From: Ilumatobacteraceae bacterium | GTDB taxonomy: Bacteria; Actinomycetota; Acidimicrobiia; Acidimicrobiales; Ilumatobacteraceae | Assembly: GCA_025464045.1 (NCBI GenBank) | Contig: JAODBQ010000459.1 | Coordinates: forward strand, 1 to 12,378 | Length of the DNA: 12,378 nucleotides | Reading direction: 5' to 3' | Part shown: piece by piece, positions 6,591 through 12,378 of the stretch | How positions within the stretch are numbered: position 1 is the stretch's first letter | Layout of the letters: every line of letters starts with the position of its first letter | Translations under genes and position numbers: made by a program | The notes under the pieces: generated by a model | Database searches by the model: none | What the model saw: the letters and a program-made list of their open reading frames with translations, nothing else | Told to the model about the DNA's origin: nothing

Positions 6591-7465
6591 GAGTCGTCCC
6601 GAACGTCGAACGTGTCGCGCAGCCCGTCGCCGACGAAGTTGAAGGCCAGCACGACCAACAGGATGGCAAGTCCAGGGCCGGCCGCGATCCACCACTGGTA
6701 GAAGTTCGTCGCGCCCTCCGTGATCATCGCCCCCCACTCTGGCGAGGGCGGCCGGGCACCGAGCCCGATGAAGCTCAGCGAGGCGACGAGCAGCACGACC
6801 TGGCCGAAGTCCATCGTCGCGTTGACGAGGACCGGCGTGTACGACATCGGCAGCACGTACCGGCGCAGGATCAACCAGCGCGACGCCCCGATGGCGACCG
6901 CGGAGTCGACGAAGTCGCGTTGGCGCACGGCGATCACCTGGGCGCGCAGCAGTCGCGCGTAGATCGGCCACCACACCAGGATCATCGCGATCACCGCGTT
7001 GCGGATGCTGGGACCGAGCGACGCCGTGATCGCCATCGCCAACAGGATCGGCGGGAAGGCCATGGTGATGTCGACGAAGCGCATCAGGACCGCGTCGATC
7101 CATCCGCCGAAGAAGCCGGACACGGCACCGATGATCGTGCCGATGATCACCGCGGCGAGGATCACGATCGCCGCCACCGGCAGCGAGGTGCGTGCGCCCC
7201 ACAGCACGCGCGTGAACACGTCGCGACCGAGCGCGTCGGTGCCCAGCCAGTGGTGCGCGTTCGGGGAGAGCAGCCGCTTGTCGACCGGATCGAGCGGTCC
7301 GAAGGGCGTCCACAACGGCAGGGTCAGCGCCACCAGCACCCACAGCGCGAGCACGACGAGCCCGACGAGGGCCGGCCCGCGGCGCCACGCCGGTCGCCGG
7401 CCGCGGCCGCGTCGGGTGCGCGGTTCGACCACCACCGGCAGTGCGATGGGCGGGAGAGCCGTCAC
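6587..7465 (-). CDS. Dipeptide/oligopeptide-type ABC transporter permease, DppC-like
   Basis: The 292-residue membrane protein is the second permease of the importer. A basic cytosolic N-terminus rich in Arg (residues 15-29) precedes the first membrane helix (about 32-53). It is followed by HHWLGTDALGRDVFTRVLWGARTSL (start residue 71), the hallmark of the DppC/OppC N-terminal region. Further hydrophobic helices lie near 96-118, 134-150, 157-172, 212-235 and 262-280. The cytoplasmic coupling loop that contacts the ATPases is seen as DSAVAIGASRWLILRRYVLP (about 187-206), a variant of the EAA motif. SFIGLGARPPSPEWG (231-245) is the usual DppC block. The start is taken as GTG 7465, giving a GTGA overlap with the DppB-like stop. 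No strong ribosome binding site is seen, so translation is probably coupled. The length is usual for the family. Confidence 0.9.
   Translation of the reverse strand: MTALPPIALPVVVEPRTRRGRGRRPAWRRGPALVGLVVLALWVLVALTLPLWTPFGPLDPVDKRLLSPNAHHWLGTDALGRDVFTRVLWGARTSLPVAAIVILAAVIIGTIIGAVSGFFGGWIDAVLMRFVDITMAFPPILLAMAITASLGPSIRNAVIAMILVWWPIYARLLRAQVIAVRQRDFVDSAVAIGASRWLILRRYVLPMSYTPVLVNATMDFGQVVLLVASLSFIGLGARPPSPEWGAMITEGATNFYQWWIAAGPGLAILLVVLAFNFVGDGLRDTFDVRDDS
7462..7465 (-). other. GTGA start/stop overlap, DppB-like to DppC-like
   Basis: The TGA of the DppB-like gene (7464-7462) overlaps the GTG of the DppC-like gene (7465-7463). The DppC-like start lacks a good Shine-Dalgarno, so this overlap is the main support for it. 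Confidence 0.75.
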
Positions 7466-8475
7466 GACAACCGGATCCGTGGGTCGGCGATGGCGTAGGC
7501 GATGTCGGTGATCAGGTTGGTGAGCAGGAACGCCAACCCACCGAGCGCGGACACGCCGATGACGGCGGGGAAGTCGAGCTTGCGCGACGCCTCGACCGCG
7601 TAGCTGCCGAGGCCCGGCCACGAGAACACGATCTCGGTGAGGACCGCGCCGGTGATCAGGTAGGCGAACGAGAAGCCGACGATCGTGATCGTCGGCAGCA
7701 GCGCGTTGCGCAGCGCATGGTTGTTGACGACCGTGCGTTCGCGCAGACCCATCGCACGCGCGACGCGCACGTACTCCATCGAGAACTCGTCGAGCAGGCT
7801 CGCCCTGACGAGGCGCGAGACGATGCCGATCACACCCCAGCCGAGCACGCACGCCGGCAGGATCAGGTGCCGCAGCGCGGACCAGAACGTGCTCATGTCC
7901 CCGTGCAGCAGCGCATCGACCGTGAAGAACCCGGTGATCCGCGCCGGTGGGTCCGCCCGGGGATCGAGCCGGCCAGGACCGGGCAACCACTCGAGCCGCG
8001 AGTACAGGACGTACAGGCCGAGCAGACCGGCCCAGAACGCCGGCAGCGACGAACCGAGCAGCGCGAAGAAGCGGGCGACGTGGTCGATGATCGTGTTGCG
8101 GTGCCGTGCCGCCAGCACGCCGAGGCCGACGCCGCCGACGACACCGATGACGAGCGCGAACGAGGTCAGCTCCAGCGTCGCCGGGAGCCGGTCCCACAGG
8201 TCGTGCAGGACGGGCTTGCGGGTCGTGAACGACGTTCCCAGGTCGCCTTGGAACACGTTCTTCATGTACTTGAGGTACTGGATCGGGATGCTCTGATCCA
8301 GCCCCCACCTGGCTTTGGCGGCGGCGACGATGGTCGGGTTGTTGAGGTTCCTGGCCCCCACGATCGACACCAGCGGATCCGCCGGCGTCAACCGCGAGAC
8401 GATGAACACCATGGTGATGATCCCCAACATGAGGAACGGGATCACCGCGATCCGCCGCACGAGGTAGCGCTTCAT
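7462..8475 (-). CDS. Dipeptide/oligopeptide-type ABC transporter permease, DppB-like
   Basis: The 337-residue permease forms the membrane channel with the DppC-like partner. It starts MKRYLVRRIAVIPFLMLGI, a typical DppB N-terminus with the first membrane helix at about 8-28 followed by SRLTPADPL. The periplasm-facing segment includes RWGLDQSIPIQYLKYMKNVFQGDLG with the family's GDLGTSF (77-83). Later helices lie near 103-123, 136-158, 205-220, 262-284 and 305-328. The coupling loop YVRVARAMGLRERTVVNNHA (start 235) with RNALLP (256-261) is the EAA motif, and the WPGLGSYAVEA block follows (286-296). It ends in the DPRIRLS tail common to DppB proteins. ATG 8475 is well supported by homology, although the upstream purine stretch AGGCGG is unusually close. 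It lies 93 bases after the binding-protein gene, the only real gap in the operon. Confidence 0.92.
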   Translation of the reverse strand: MKRYLVRRIAVIPFLMLGIITMVFIVSRLTPADPLVSIVGARNLNNPTIVAAAKARWGLDQSIPIQYLKYMKNVFQGDLGTSFTTRKPVLHDLWDRLPATLELTSFALVIGVVGGVGLGVLAARHRNTIIDHVARFFALLGSSLPAFWAGLLGLYVLYSRLEWLPGPGRLDPRADPPARITGFFTVDALLHGDMSTFWSALRHLILPACVLGWGVIGIVSRLVRASLLDEFSMEYVRVARAMGLRERTVVNNHALRNALLPTITIVGFSFAYLITGAVLTEIVFSWPGLGSYAVEASRKLDFPAVIGVSALGGLAFLLTNLITDIAYAIADPRIRLS

Positions 8476-8496
8476 CCGCCTGCCGTCGGCACCGTT

Positions 8497-8532
8497 GGGG
8501 TCGGCGTCGGGGTCGGCGTCGGCGTCGGGGTC
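8497..8532. repeat. Six-copy hexamer repeat GGSGTC in the gap before the DppB-like gene
   Basis: Six consecutive hexamers occur: GGGGTC, GGCGTC, GGGGTC, GGCGTC, GGCGTC, GGGGTC. They lie between the binding-protein gene and the DppB-like gene. In the mRNA (minus strand) they read GACSCC repeats. In the DppB frame these would encode alternating Asp-Pro/Asp-Ala, but a TGA at 8544-8542 lies upstream and there is no ATG, GTG, TTG or CTG codon between it and the DppB ATG. The repeat is therefore untranslated as far as can be seen. Two GGTCACGT copies (8529-8536 and 8540-8547) follow. Confidence 0.8.
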
Positions 8533-8568
8533 ACGTCTCGGTCACGTTTTCGGTCAGGTCCTGGCAGG

Positions 8569-10299
8569 TCAGCTCTTGCCGAGCAAGGCCAGGTCGAGGT
8601 TGCAGCAGGCGCTGTAGTGCATGCCGGTGATGTTCGCCCGGCTGGCGAGGAACAGGTCCGGGTTGACGATCGGGATGATCACCTGGTCGTCGATCATCGC
8701 CTGTGCCAACTGCTTGTAGATCCCGTCACGAGCGGCGGGGTCCTGGGTGGCGAAGGCCTTGGTGAGCAGATCGCTCTCGCTCTGCACGTTGGGCTGCTTC
8801 GTCCAGGTCGTCCACTGCGAGTCCGGTACGAGCCCGAAGTACTGCACGTACTGGCTGGAGTCGGTGTGGTCCGGGGCGAAGTACAGCATCGTCACCGGGA
8901 TGCCGTCCTTGTTGATCTTGTCCGCCCACACCGAGACCTCGACGGGGTTGAGGTTGAGGGTGACGCCGACGGCCTTGAGCTCGGTCTGGACCTCCTGCAT
9001 CGCCGTGCTGAAGTCGACGCCGTAGACGTTGAACGTCGGGAAGGTGGCGTCGAAGGTGAGGTCCTTCGCCCCGGACGCGGCGAGGAGCTGCTTGGCATCG
9101 TCCAGGTTCTGCACGGGACCAGGAAGCCCAGTGGTGCCGGCGAACCCGTTGGGGATCGGCGACGGTTGCGACCGGCCGGCACCGCCGACGGTGACGTCGA
9201 GGAGGTGCGGGTAGTCCAGTGCCTCACGGATCGCCTTGCGGACGTCGGGGGTCAACGCCTCGCCGCCCTTCGCGCCGGGGCTGAGGGCGAGGTAGACGTA
9301 GTTGAAGCTCGGCACCTTCTTGACCACCACGTCCTTGTCGGACATGCCGGTGGCGACGTCGTTGGAGATCTGCATGGCGATGTCGACGGAGCCCTCCTCG
9401 AGCTGCTGGCGCTGCTCGACCGCACCCTGGGTCTGCTTCATGATGACTTCCGGGAAGTTGGCCTTCGTCCCCCAGTAGGCGTCGTTGCGCTTGAGGCGCA
9501 GCTCGCTGCCGGACGTGTAGCCCTCCAGCGTGAACGGCCCGCTCCCGGCCGAGTTGGCGAGGAACCACGGCTCGGCCTTGTCGGTCGTCGGGTCGGCGGT
9601 CGCCCCTTGGGCCATCGCCGCCTTGCTGTTGACGATCCCGAGGTAGCTGGCGTTGACCTGGGCGAAGAACGCCGAATCGGCGGCGCTCAGCGTGACCTTG
9701 ACGACCTCGGGGTCGGTGGCGTCGATCGTCTTGATCAGGCTGACGAGGTACGAGCTGGCGCCCTTCAAACCCTGCAGCCGCTCCCACGAGAACTTCACGT
9801 CGGCGCTGGTGACCGGGGTGCCGTCGGCGAACTTCGCCCGTGGATCGAGGTCGAACGTGAACTCCGTCTGGTCGGTGTTCGATGTCCACTTGGTGGCGAG
9901 GCGCGGGATCAGCGTCGTGTTGTCCTTCGCGTCCAGGCCGATCAGCGTCTCGTAGACGGCGGTCATGAAGATCTGGCACGTGTCGCAGTAGGCGCGCTGC
10001 GGATCGAGCGAGTTGACGTCCATGTCCCGCGCGATCACCAGTGCCTGGTCGCTGCTGCCACCCGCCGGGGCGGTGCTGCCGCCGGTCGAGGCGCCCGTGG
10101 TGCCGCCCGTCGATGCGCCCGTGCTCGCGCCGGTCGTCGTTGCGGCGGTCGTGCTCGCCCCGGCGGCCGTCGTGGCGGCACCGCTGGTGGCCGGGACAGC
10201 GGTCTTGCTGTCGCTGCTGCACGCCGCCACGCCCAGCGACGCGGCCAGGCCGATCGACAGGGCGACACGCCAGGACCGAACTCGATGACGACCGACCAT
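8569..10299 (-). CDS. Family 5 extracellular solute-binding lipoprotein (Dpp/Opp type)
   Basis: The 576-residue product captures the transported compound outside the membrane. A basic N-terminus and hydrophobic stretch (about 12-26) end in the lipobox VAAC, so Cys27 should be lipid-modified and anchor the protein. A Thr/Ala/Ser/Gly-rich linker with repeated GASTG (about 38-83) joins it to the binding domain. Family-5 motifs follow: NSLDPQRAY (96-104), VYETLIGLDAKDNTTLIPRLATKW, FTFDLDPRAKFADGTPVTSADVKFSWER and GSGPFTLEGY, then RLKRNDAYWG. Paired cysteines occur at 105 and 108 (CDTC), and a CC pair lies near the C-terminus (ACCNLDLALLGKS). ATG 10299 has GAGGGGG six bases upstream. It is the first gene of the operon and is preceded by a candidate promoter. 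Family 5 proteins bind peptides, but also nickel, oligosaccharides and other compounds, so the ligand is open. Confidence 0.93.
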   Translation of the reverse strand: MVGRHRVRSWRVALSIGLAASLGVAACSSDSKTAVPATSGAATTAAGASTTAATTTGASTGASTGGTTGASTGGSTAPAGGSSDQALVIARDMDVNSLDPQRAYCDTCQIFMTAVYETLIGLDAKDNTTLIPRLATKWTSNTDQTEFTFDLDPRAKFADGTPVTSADVKFSWERLQGLKGASSYLVSLIKTIDATDPEVVKVTLSAADSAFFAQVNASYLGIVNSKAAMAQGATADPTTDKAEPWFLANSAGSGPFTLEGYTSGSELRLKRNDAYWGTKANFPEVIMKQTQGAVEQRQQLEEGSVDIAMQISNDVATGMSDKDVVVKKVPSFNYVYLALSPGAKGGEALTPDVRKAIREALDYPHLLDVTVGGAGRSQPSPIPNGFAGTTGLPGPVQNLDDAKQLLAASGAKDLTFDATFPTFNVYGVDFSTAMQEVQTELKAVGVTLNLNPVEVSVWADKINKDGIPVTMLYFAPDHTDSSQYVQYFGLVPDSQWTTWTKQPNVQSESDLLTKAFATQDPAARDGIYKQLAQAMIDDQVIIPIVNPDLFLASRANITGMHYSACCNLDLALLGKS

Positions 10300-10305
10300 G
10301 TGACG

Positions 10306-10312
10306 CCCCCTC
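10306..10312 (-). promoter_or_regulatory. Ribosome binding site GAGGGGG for the solute-binding protein
   Basis: Minus-strand GAGGGGG is six bases upstream of ATG 10299. It decides this start over the longer open frame that continues to 10593. Confidence 0.7.
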
Positions 10313-10341
10313 GCGATGTGCACCCGCCACGAACGGTTCGG

Positions 10342-10357
10342 GTGCAGTGCGTGCAGT
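10342..10357. promoter_or_regulatory. Direct repeat GTGCAGT, candidate operator
   Basis: Two GTGCAGT copies (10342-10348 and 10351-10357) start nine bases apart in the gap between the TetR-family gene and the operon. The second copy overlaps the predicted -10 and the first covers the expected transcription start. A regulator bound there would block the operon promoter. TetR proteins more often use palindromes, so this assignment is tentative. Confidence 0.4.
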
Positions 10358-10383
10358 AGATCGCAGCCGTCGGCGGGCGTCAA
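10355..10383 (-). promoter_or_regulatory. Candidate promoter of the transporter-kinase-lyase operon
   Basis: On the minus strand TTGACG (10383-10378, five of six to the -35 consensus) is followed by a 17-base spacer and TCTACT (10360-10355, four of six to the -10 consensus). Transcription would begin near 10348 and give an untranslated leader of about 50 bases that carries the GAGGGGG ribosome binding site. The match was judged by eye only. Confidence 0.5.
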
Positions 10384-10435
10384 GGGCCGCGCATACTGTT
10401 GACCGCGCCGTGACGCGACGAGCGGGGGAGCCGAG

Positions 10436-11077
10436 ATGAACCAGCGCGAGCAGCAGCGCCAGCGGACCAGACGGACGCTCGCCGAGCACGCGATCCGGCT
10501 GTTCGACGAGCAGGGCTTCGACGACACGACCGTCGAGCAGATCGTCGCCGCAGCGGGAGTCAGCCAACGGACGTTCTTCCTCCACTTCGCCACGAAGGCG
10601 GCTGCCGCGTTCCCGGATCATCGTGAGCGCGTCGAGGCGTTCCGCGCCCGGCTCGGTCCCGGCGCGGCGCACCACAACCCGCTCCCACACCTGGTGACGG
10701 TGATGGCCACCGGTCTCGATACGAACATCCCGATGCGCCGGATCCGCTACGGCCTGCTCGCCAGGGTGTCCGCGCTGCAGGACGAGGACGCCCGCACCGA
10801 CCGGGACTACGAACGCGTCGTGGTCGACTTCCTGATCGACAGCTGGGGCGGGTCGGTGGCGTCTCGGGTCCGCGCCAATGCGGTGGCCAACGCCAGCCTC
10901 GGCGTCGTCCGCGCGTCGCTCGTCGCGTGGAGCGTGGATGGCATCGACCCTGTGGCAACGAGCTACGAGCTGATGGCGGCGATGTTCTGCTCGCCGTTCG
11001 AGCCCGCGGCGATCCGCACGTCCCGCGCCGCATCCGAGTCGCCGGGTGCATCCGCTGCAGCGAGCTCGCTCGGGTGA
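10436..11077 (+). CDS. TetR/AcrR-family transcriptional regulator
   Basis: The 213-residue protein is a one-component regulator. The N-terminal DNA-binding domain shows RTRRTLAEHAIRLFDEQGFD (10-29), then the helix-turn-helix TTVEQIVAAAGVSQRTFFLHF (about 31-51) and a TetR-type link FATKAAA. The C-terminal ligand and dimer domain (about 60-195) is variable, as usual, and ends in an Ala/Ser-rich tail. ATG 10436 has GGGGGAG upstream with five bases spacing. It is divergent from the importer-kinase-lyase operon with a 136-base gap holding a candidate promoter and direct repeat. The standard inference is that it represses that operon and itself and releases on binding the substrate or a metabolite. 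The ligand cannot be inferred, and a role on a distant target is possible. Confidence 0.9.
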   Translation: MNQREQQRQRTRRTLAEHAIRLFDEQGFDDTTVEQIVAAAGVSQRTFFLHFATKAAAAFPDHRERVEAFRARLGPGAAHHNPLPHLVTVMATGLDTNIPMRRIRYGLLARVSALQDEDARTDRDYERVVVDFLIDSWGGSVASRVRANAVANASLGVVRASLVAWSVDGIDPVATSYELMAAMFCSPFEPAAIRTSRAASESPGASAAASSLG

Positions 11078-11085
11078 ACGTGCGC

Positions 11086-11102
11086 CGCTGCGGTGCGCAG
11101 CG
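11086..11102. terminator. Candidate hairpin terminator between convergent genes
   Basis: CGCTGC (11086-11091) and GCAGCG (11097-11102) form a perfect six-pair stem with a five-base loop. It lies in the 34-base gap between the 3' ends of the TetR gene and the basic-protein gene. No T run follows on either strand, so it is a weak call supported mainly by position. Confidence 0.4.
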
Positions 11103-11111
11103 CTGTCGCGG

Positions 11112-11537
11112 TCAGTCGCCGCGGTGGATGCCGGCCTTCTTCAGGATCGCCGCGTCCACCCCGATCTGACGCCACGCCTGGTATGAGATGCGGTTGCGGT
11201 CGGCGTACTTCTTGGCGACTTCGACGAACTCGGCCTCGAGTCGCGGCAGGTTGACCCCGGCACCGGCGGTGGCGAGCTCGGCCTGCAGATCGAGGCGATC
11301 CTGGGTGAGTCGGAGCTGGCGGACCGGCTCGGCGTCGACGATCTCGAGATCGATCTCGTGCAGACGCTTGCGGATGGATTCCGGGGTCCGCTTGCGGCCC
11401 CGCTTCGGCTTGTGGGCCTGGAGCGCTTCGAGGTAGTCGCGCACCGCTTTGCCCTCACGTCGACCCATGGCGAGCGCAGCTTTGTGCTCGTCGGTCATCG
11501 GGCTCTTCGGTCCTCGCTTTGCCACGATGACGAGCAT
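11112..11537 (-). CDS. Small basic protein with AT-hook-like motifs (conserved hypothetical)
   Basis: No enzymatic family is recognised. The 141-residue product starts with a basic KRGPKSP (7-13), then TDEHKAALAMGRREGKAVRDYLEAL. A second basic cluster PKRGRKRTP (44-52) resembles an AT-hook, which grips the minor groove with R-G-R/P-type cores. Residues 53-90 are heptad-like, rich in Arg, Leu, Glu and Asp, and may form a coiled coil. The C-terminal part (99-137) has FVEVAKKYADRNRISYQAWRQIGV and AAILKKAGI. I recall similar KRGPK...KRGRKR...SYxAWRxxGV proteins in actinobacteria, mostly unnamed, but cannot verify this here. A DNA-binding or nucleoid role is an inference. The start is uncertain: ATG 11537 is preferred because a candidate -10 (TGTAAT) ends at 11560. 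ATG 11561 and GTG 11525 (giving MAKRGPKSP) are alternatives. ATG 11642 would run into the divergent thioesterase gene. Confidence 0.72.
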   Translation of the reverse strand: MLVIVAKRGPKSPMTDEHKAALAMGRREGKAVRDYLEALQAHKPKRGRKRTPESIRKRLHEIDLEIVDAEPVRQLRLTQDRLDLQAELATAGAGVNLPRLEAEFVEVAKKYADRNRISYQAWRQIGVDAAILKKAGIHRGD

Positions 11538-11559
11538 AGTTCTCTTGTTCTTCGCATTC

Positions 11560-11567
11560 ATTACAGT
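11560..11567. promoter_or_regulatory. Overlapping face-to-face -10 elements
   Basis: The octamer ATTACAGT contains TACAGT on the + strand (11562-11567) and TGTAAT on the minus strand (11565-11560). The first is seven bases before the GTG of the thioesterase gene, as expected for a leaderless message. The second would start transcription near 11553, upstream of ATG 11537. No convincing -35 is seen on either side. Confidence 0.4.
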
Positions 11568-11573
11568 CTCTGA

Positions 11574-12378
11574 GTGAGCTTCGATCGATTGTTCGAATTG
11601 GAATTGCACGGGCCCGATACGTTCGTCGGCACCGGCCCGCAATATCCGTGGGGTGGCCTGTACGGCGGGCAGATCGTCGGGCAGTCACTGCGCGCGGCCG
11701 CCTCCACGGTGGACGAGGCGCTGGACGTGCACTCGCTGCGGGCCTACTTCATCCGTCGTGGCGACCACACCGAACCGGTGCGCTACGAGGTCGACCGGAT
11801 CCGCAACGGCAGGAGCTTCGCCACCCGACGGGTCGTCGCCCGCCAGGCGATCGGAGCGATCCTCAACCTGGAGGCCAGCTTCCAACGGCCCGAGCCATCG
11901 CCCGACGTGCAGACCGTGCACCTGCCGGCCGGGCTGCCGCAGCCGAACGAGCTCCTCGGCTCGTCGTGGACGGACGCGTTCGAACGCCGCTCGATCCCCG
12001 TCGAACAGCTGCACCAGGTCGCCGGAGCGGCCGCCGGCGCCGGTGCGATGGCGGCGTGGATGCGGGTGAACGGCGACGTCGGCGACGCGCAGCTGCAGCA
12101 CCGGTGCTGGGTCGCGTACCTCAGCGACGACCTCCCGTTCGACTCGGTGCGGGAGATCCTTCGGCTCGAGTTGCCGACCGCGGATGTCGAGGAGGACTTC
12201 TATGGCGCGAGCCTCGACCACACGATCTGGTTCCATCGCCCGATCCGAGTCGACGAATGGCACCTGTACGAGTTCAGTGCGCACGGATATGTGGGCGGCC
12301 GCGGGTTGGCCACCGGGCACGTGTTCCGAGCCGACGGCGTGCTCGCCGCGACCGTTGCCCAGGAGGTGTTGATGCGGC
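11574..12378 (+). CDS. tesB: Acyl-CoA thioesterase II, TesB type (3' truncated by window)
   Basis: The frame is open from GTG 11574 to the window end (268 codons plus one base), and an in-frame TGA at 11571-11573 directly before it excludes a longer start. The protein is a double hot-dog-fold thioesterase that hydrolyses acyl-CoA to free fatty acid and CoA. TesB marks: YPWGGLYGGQIVGQSLRAA (24-42), VHSLRAYFIRRGD (52-64), GRSFATRRVVARQ (79-91), then SLDHTIWFHRP (213-223) with the catalytic Asp at 215, FSAHGYVGGRGL (234-245) with a Ser in the place of the catalytic Thr/Ser, and VAQEVLMR (261-268) with Gln263. All three active-site positions are thus present. Only a few C-terminal residues can be missing, since family members end soon after this last motif. 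No Shine-Dalgarno is visible, so it may be read from a leaderless mRNA. Confidence 0.9.
   Translation, partial: MSFDRLFELELHGPDTFVGTGPQYPWGGLYGGQIVGQSLRAAASTVDEALDVHSLRAYFIRRGDHTEPVRYEVDRIRNGRSFATRRVVARQAIGAILNLEASFQRPEPSPDVQTVHLPAGLPQPNELLGSSWTDAFERRSIPVEQLHQVAGAAAGAGAMAAWMRVNGDVGDAQLQHRCWVAYLSDDLPFDSVREILRLELPTADVEEDFYGASLDHTIWFHRPIRVDEWHLYEFSAHGYVGGRGLATGHVFRADGVLAATVAQEVLMR

Noticed and set aside
8497..8532. CRISPR-like array
   Set aside because: The units are contiguous six-base repeats without spacers, and no cas gene is present.
8476..8541. N-terminal extension of the DppB-like protein through the Asp-Pro/Asp-Ala repeat
   Set aside because: There is no ATG, GTG, TTG or CTG codon in frame between the TGA at 8542-8544 and the ATG at 8475, and the present N-terminus matches the family.
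7441..10359. 972-codon open frame on the + strand, antisense to the DppB-like and binding-protein genes
   Set aside because: It is Arg/Gly/Asp/Val-rich with no domain signs and mirrors two genes with clear homology. Long antisense frames without stops are usual in DNA this GC-rich.
10392..10404. CATACT and TTGACC as a promoter for the TetR gene
   Set aside because: The elements are in the wrong order on the + strand and no -35 is found at proper distance before CATACT. The TetR promoter remains unassigned.
11538..11642. N-terminal extension of the basic protein from ATG 11642
   Set aside because: It would overlap 69 bases of the divergent TesB coding region and a likely shared promoter. The extension has no basic-motif similarity and closer starts exist.

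Overview
The window is GC-rich DNA with strong third-position G/C bias, several GTG starts, a lipoprotein ABC transporter and a gene style (leaderless-looking starts, a KRGPK/KRGRK basic protein, TesB thioesterase) that fits a high-GC actinobacterium, perhaps Acidimicrobiia. That placement is an inference from gene style only; no rRNA or other marker gene is present. I see no tRNA, rRNA, CRISPR array, transposase or integrase, and no gene-free stretch longer than about 140 bases.

Layout: on the + strand, the 3' end of an LhgO-like FAD-dependent oxidoreductase (1-500) is followed by a nitronate monooxygenase/FabK-like flavin enzyme (526-1443). These converge on a seven-gene minus-strand operon covering 10299 down to 1482. 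In transcription order it holds a family-5 (Dpp/Opp-type) substrate-binding lipoprotein, permeases DppB-like and DppC-like, ATPases DppD-like and DppF-like, an FGGY carbohydrate kinase, and a PLP enzyme of the sphingosine-1-phosphate lyase family. From the DppB-like gene onward, each gene overlaps the next by exactly four bases (ATGA or GTGA). A TetR-family regulator (10436-11077, + strand) is divergent from the operon, and the 136-base gap between them holds a candidate promoter with a direct repeat over its -10 region. Beyond it lie a small basic protein with AT-hook-like motifs (minus strand, 11112-11537) and, divergent from that, the 5' part of a TesB-type acyl-CoA thioesterase that runs off the window end.

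The most interesting content is the operon. A complete importer is translationally coupled to a small-molecule kinase and then to a lyase whose family cleaves phosphorylated 2-amino-alcohols. The lyase keeps the PLP lysine and most of the residues I recall as phosphate ligands in the family. This suggests an 'import, phosphorylate, retro-aldol cleave' route for an amino-polyol or amino-sugar-alcohol compound, giving phosphoethanolamine and an aldehyde. The substrate cannot be read from sequence, so the pathway is a hypothesis.
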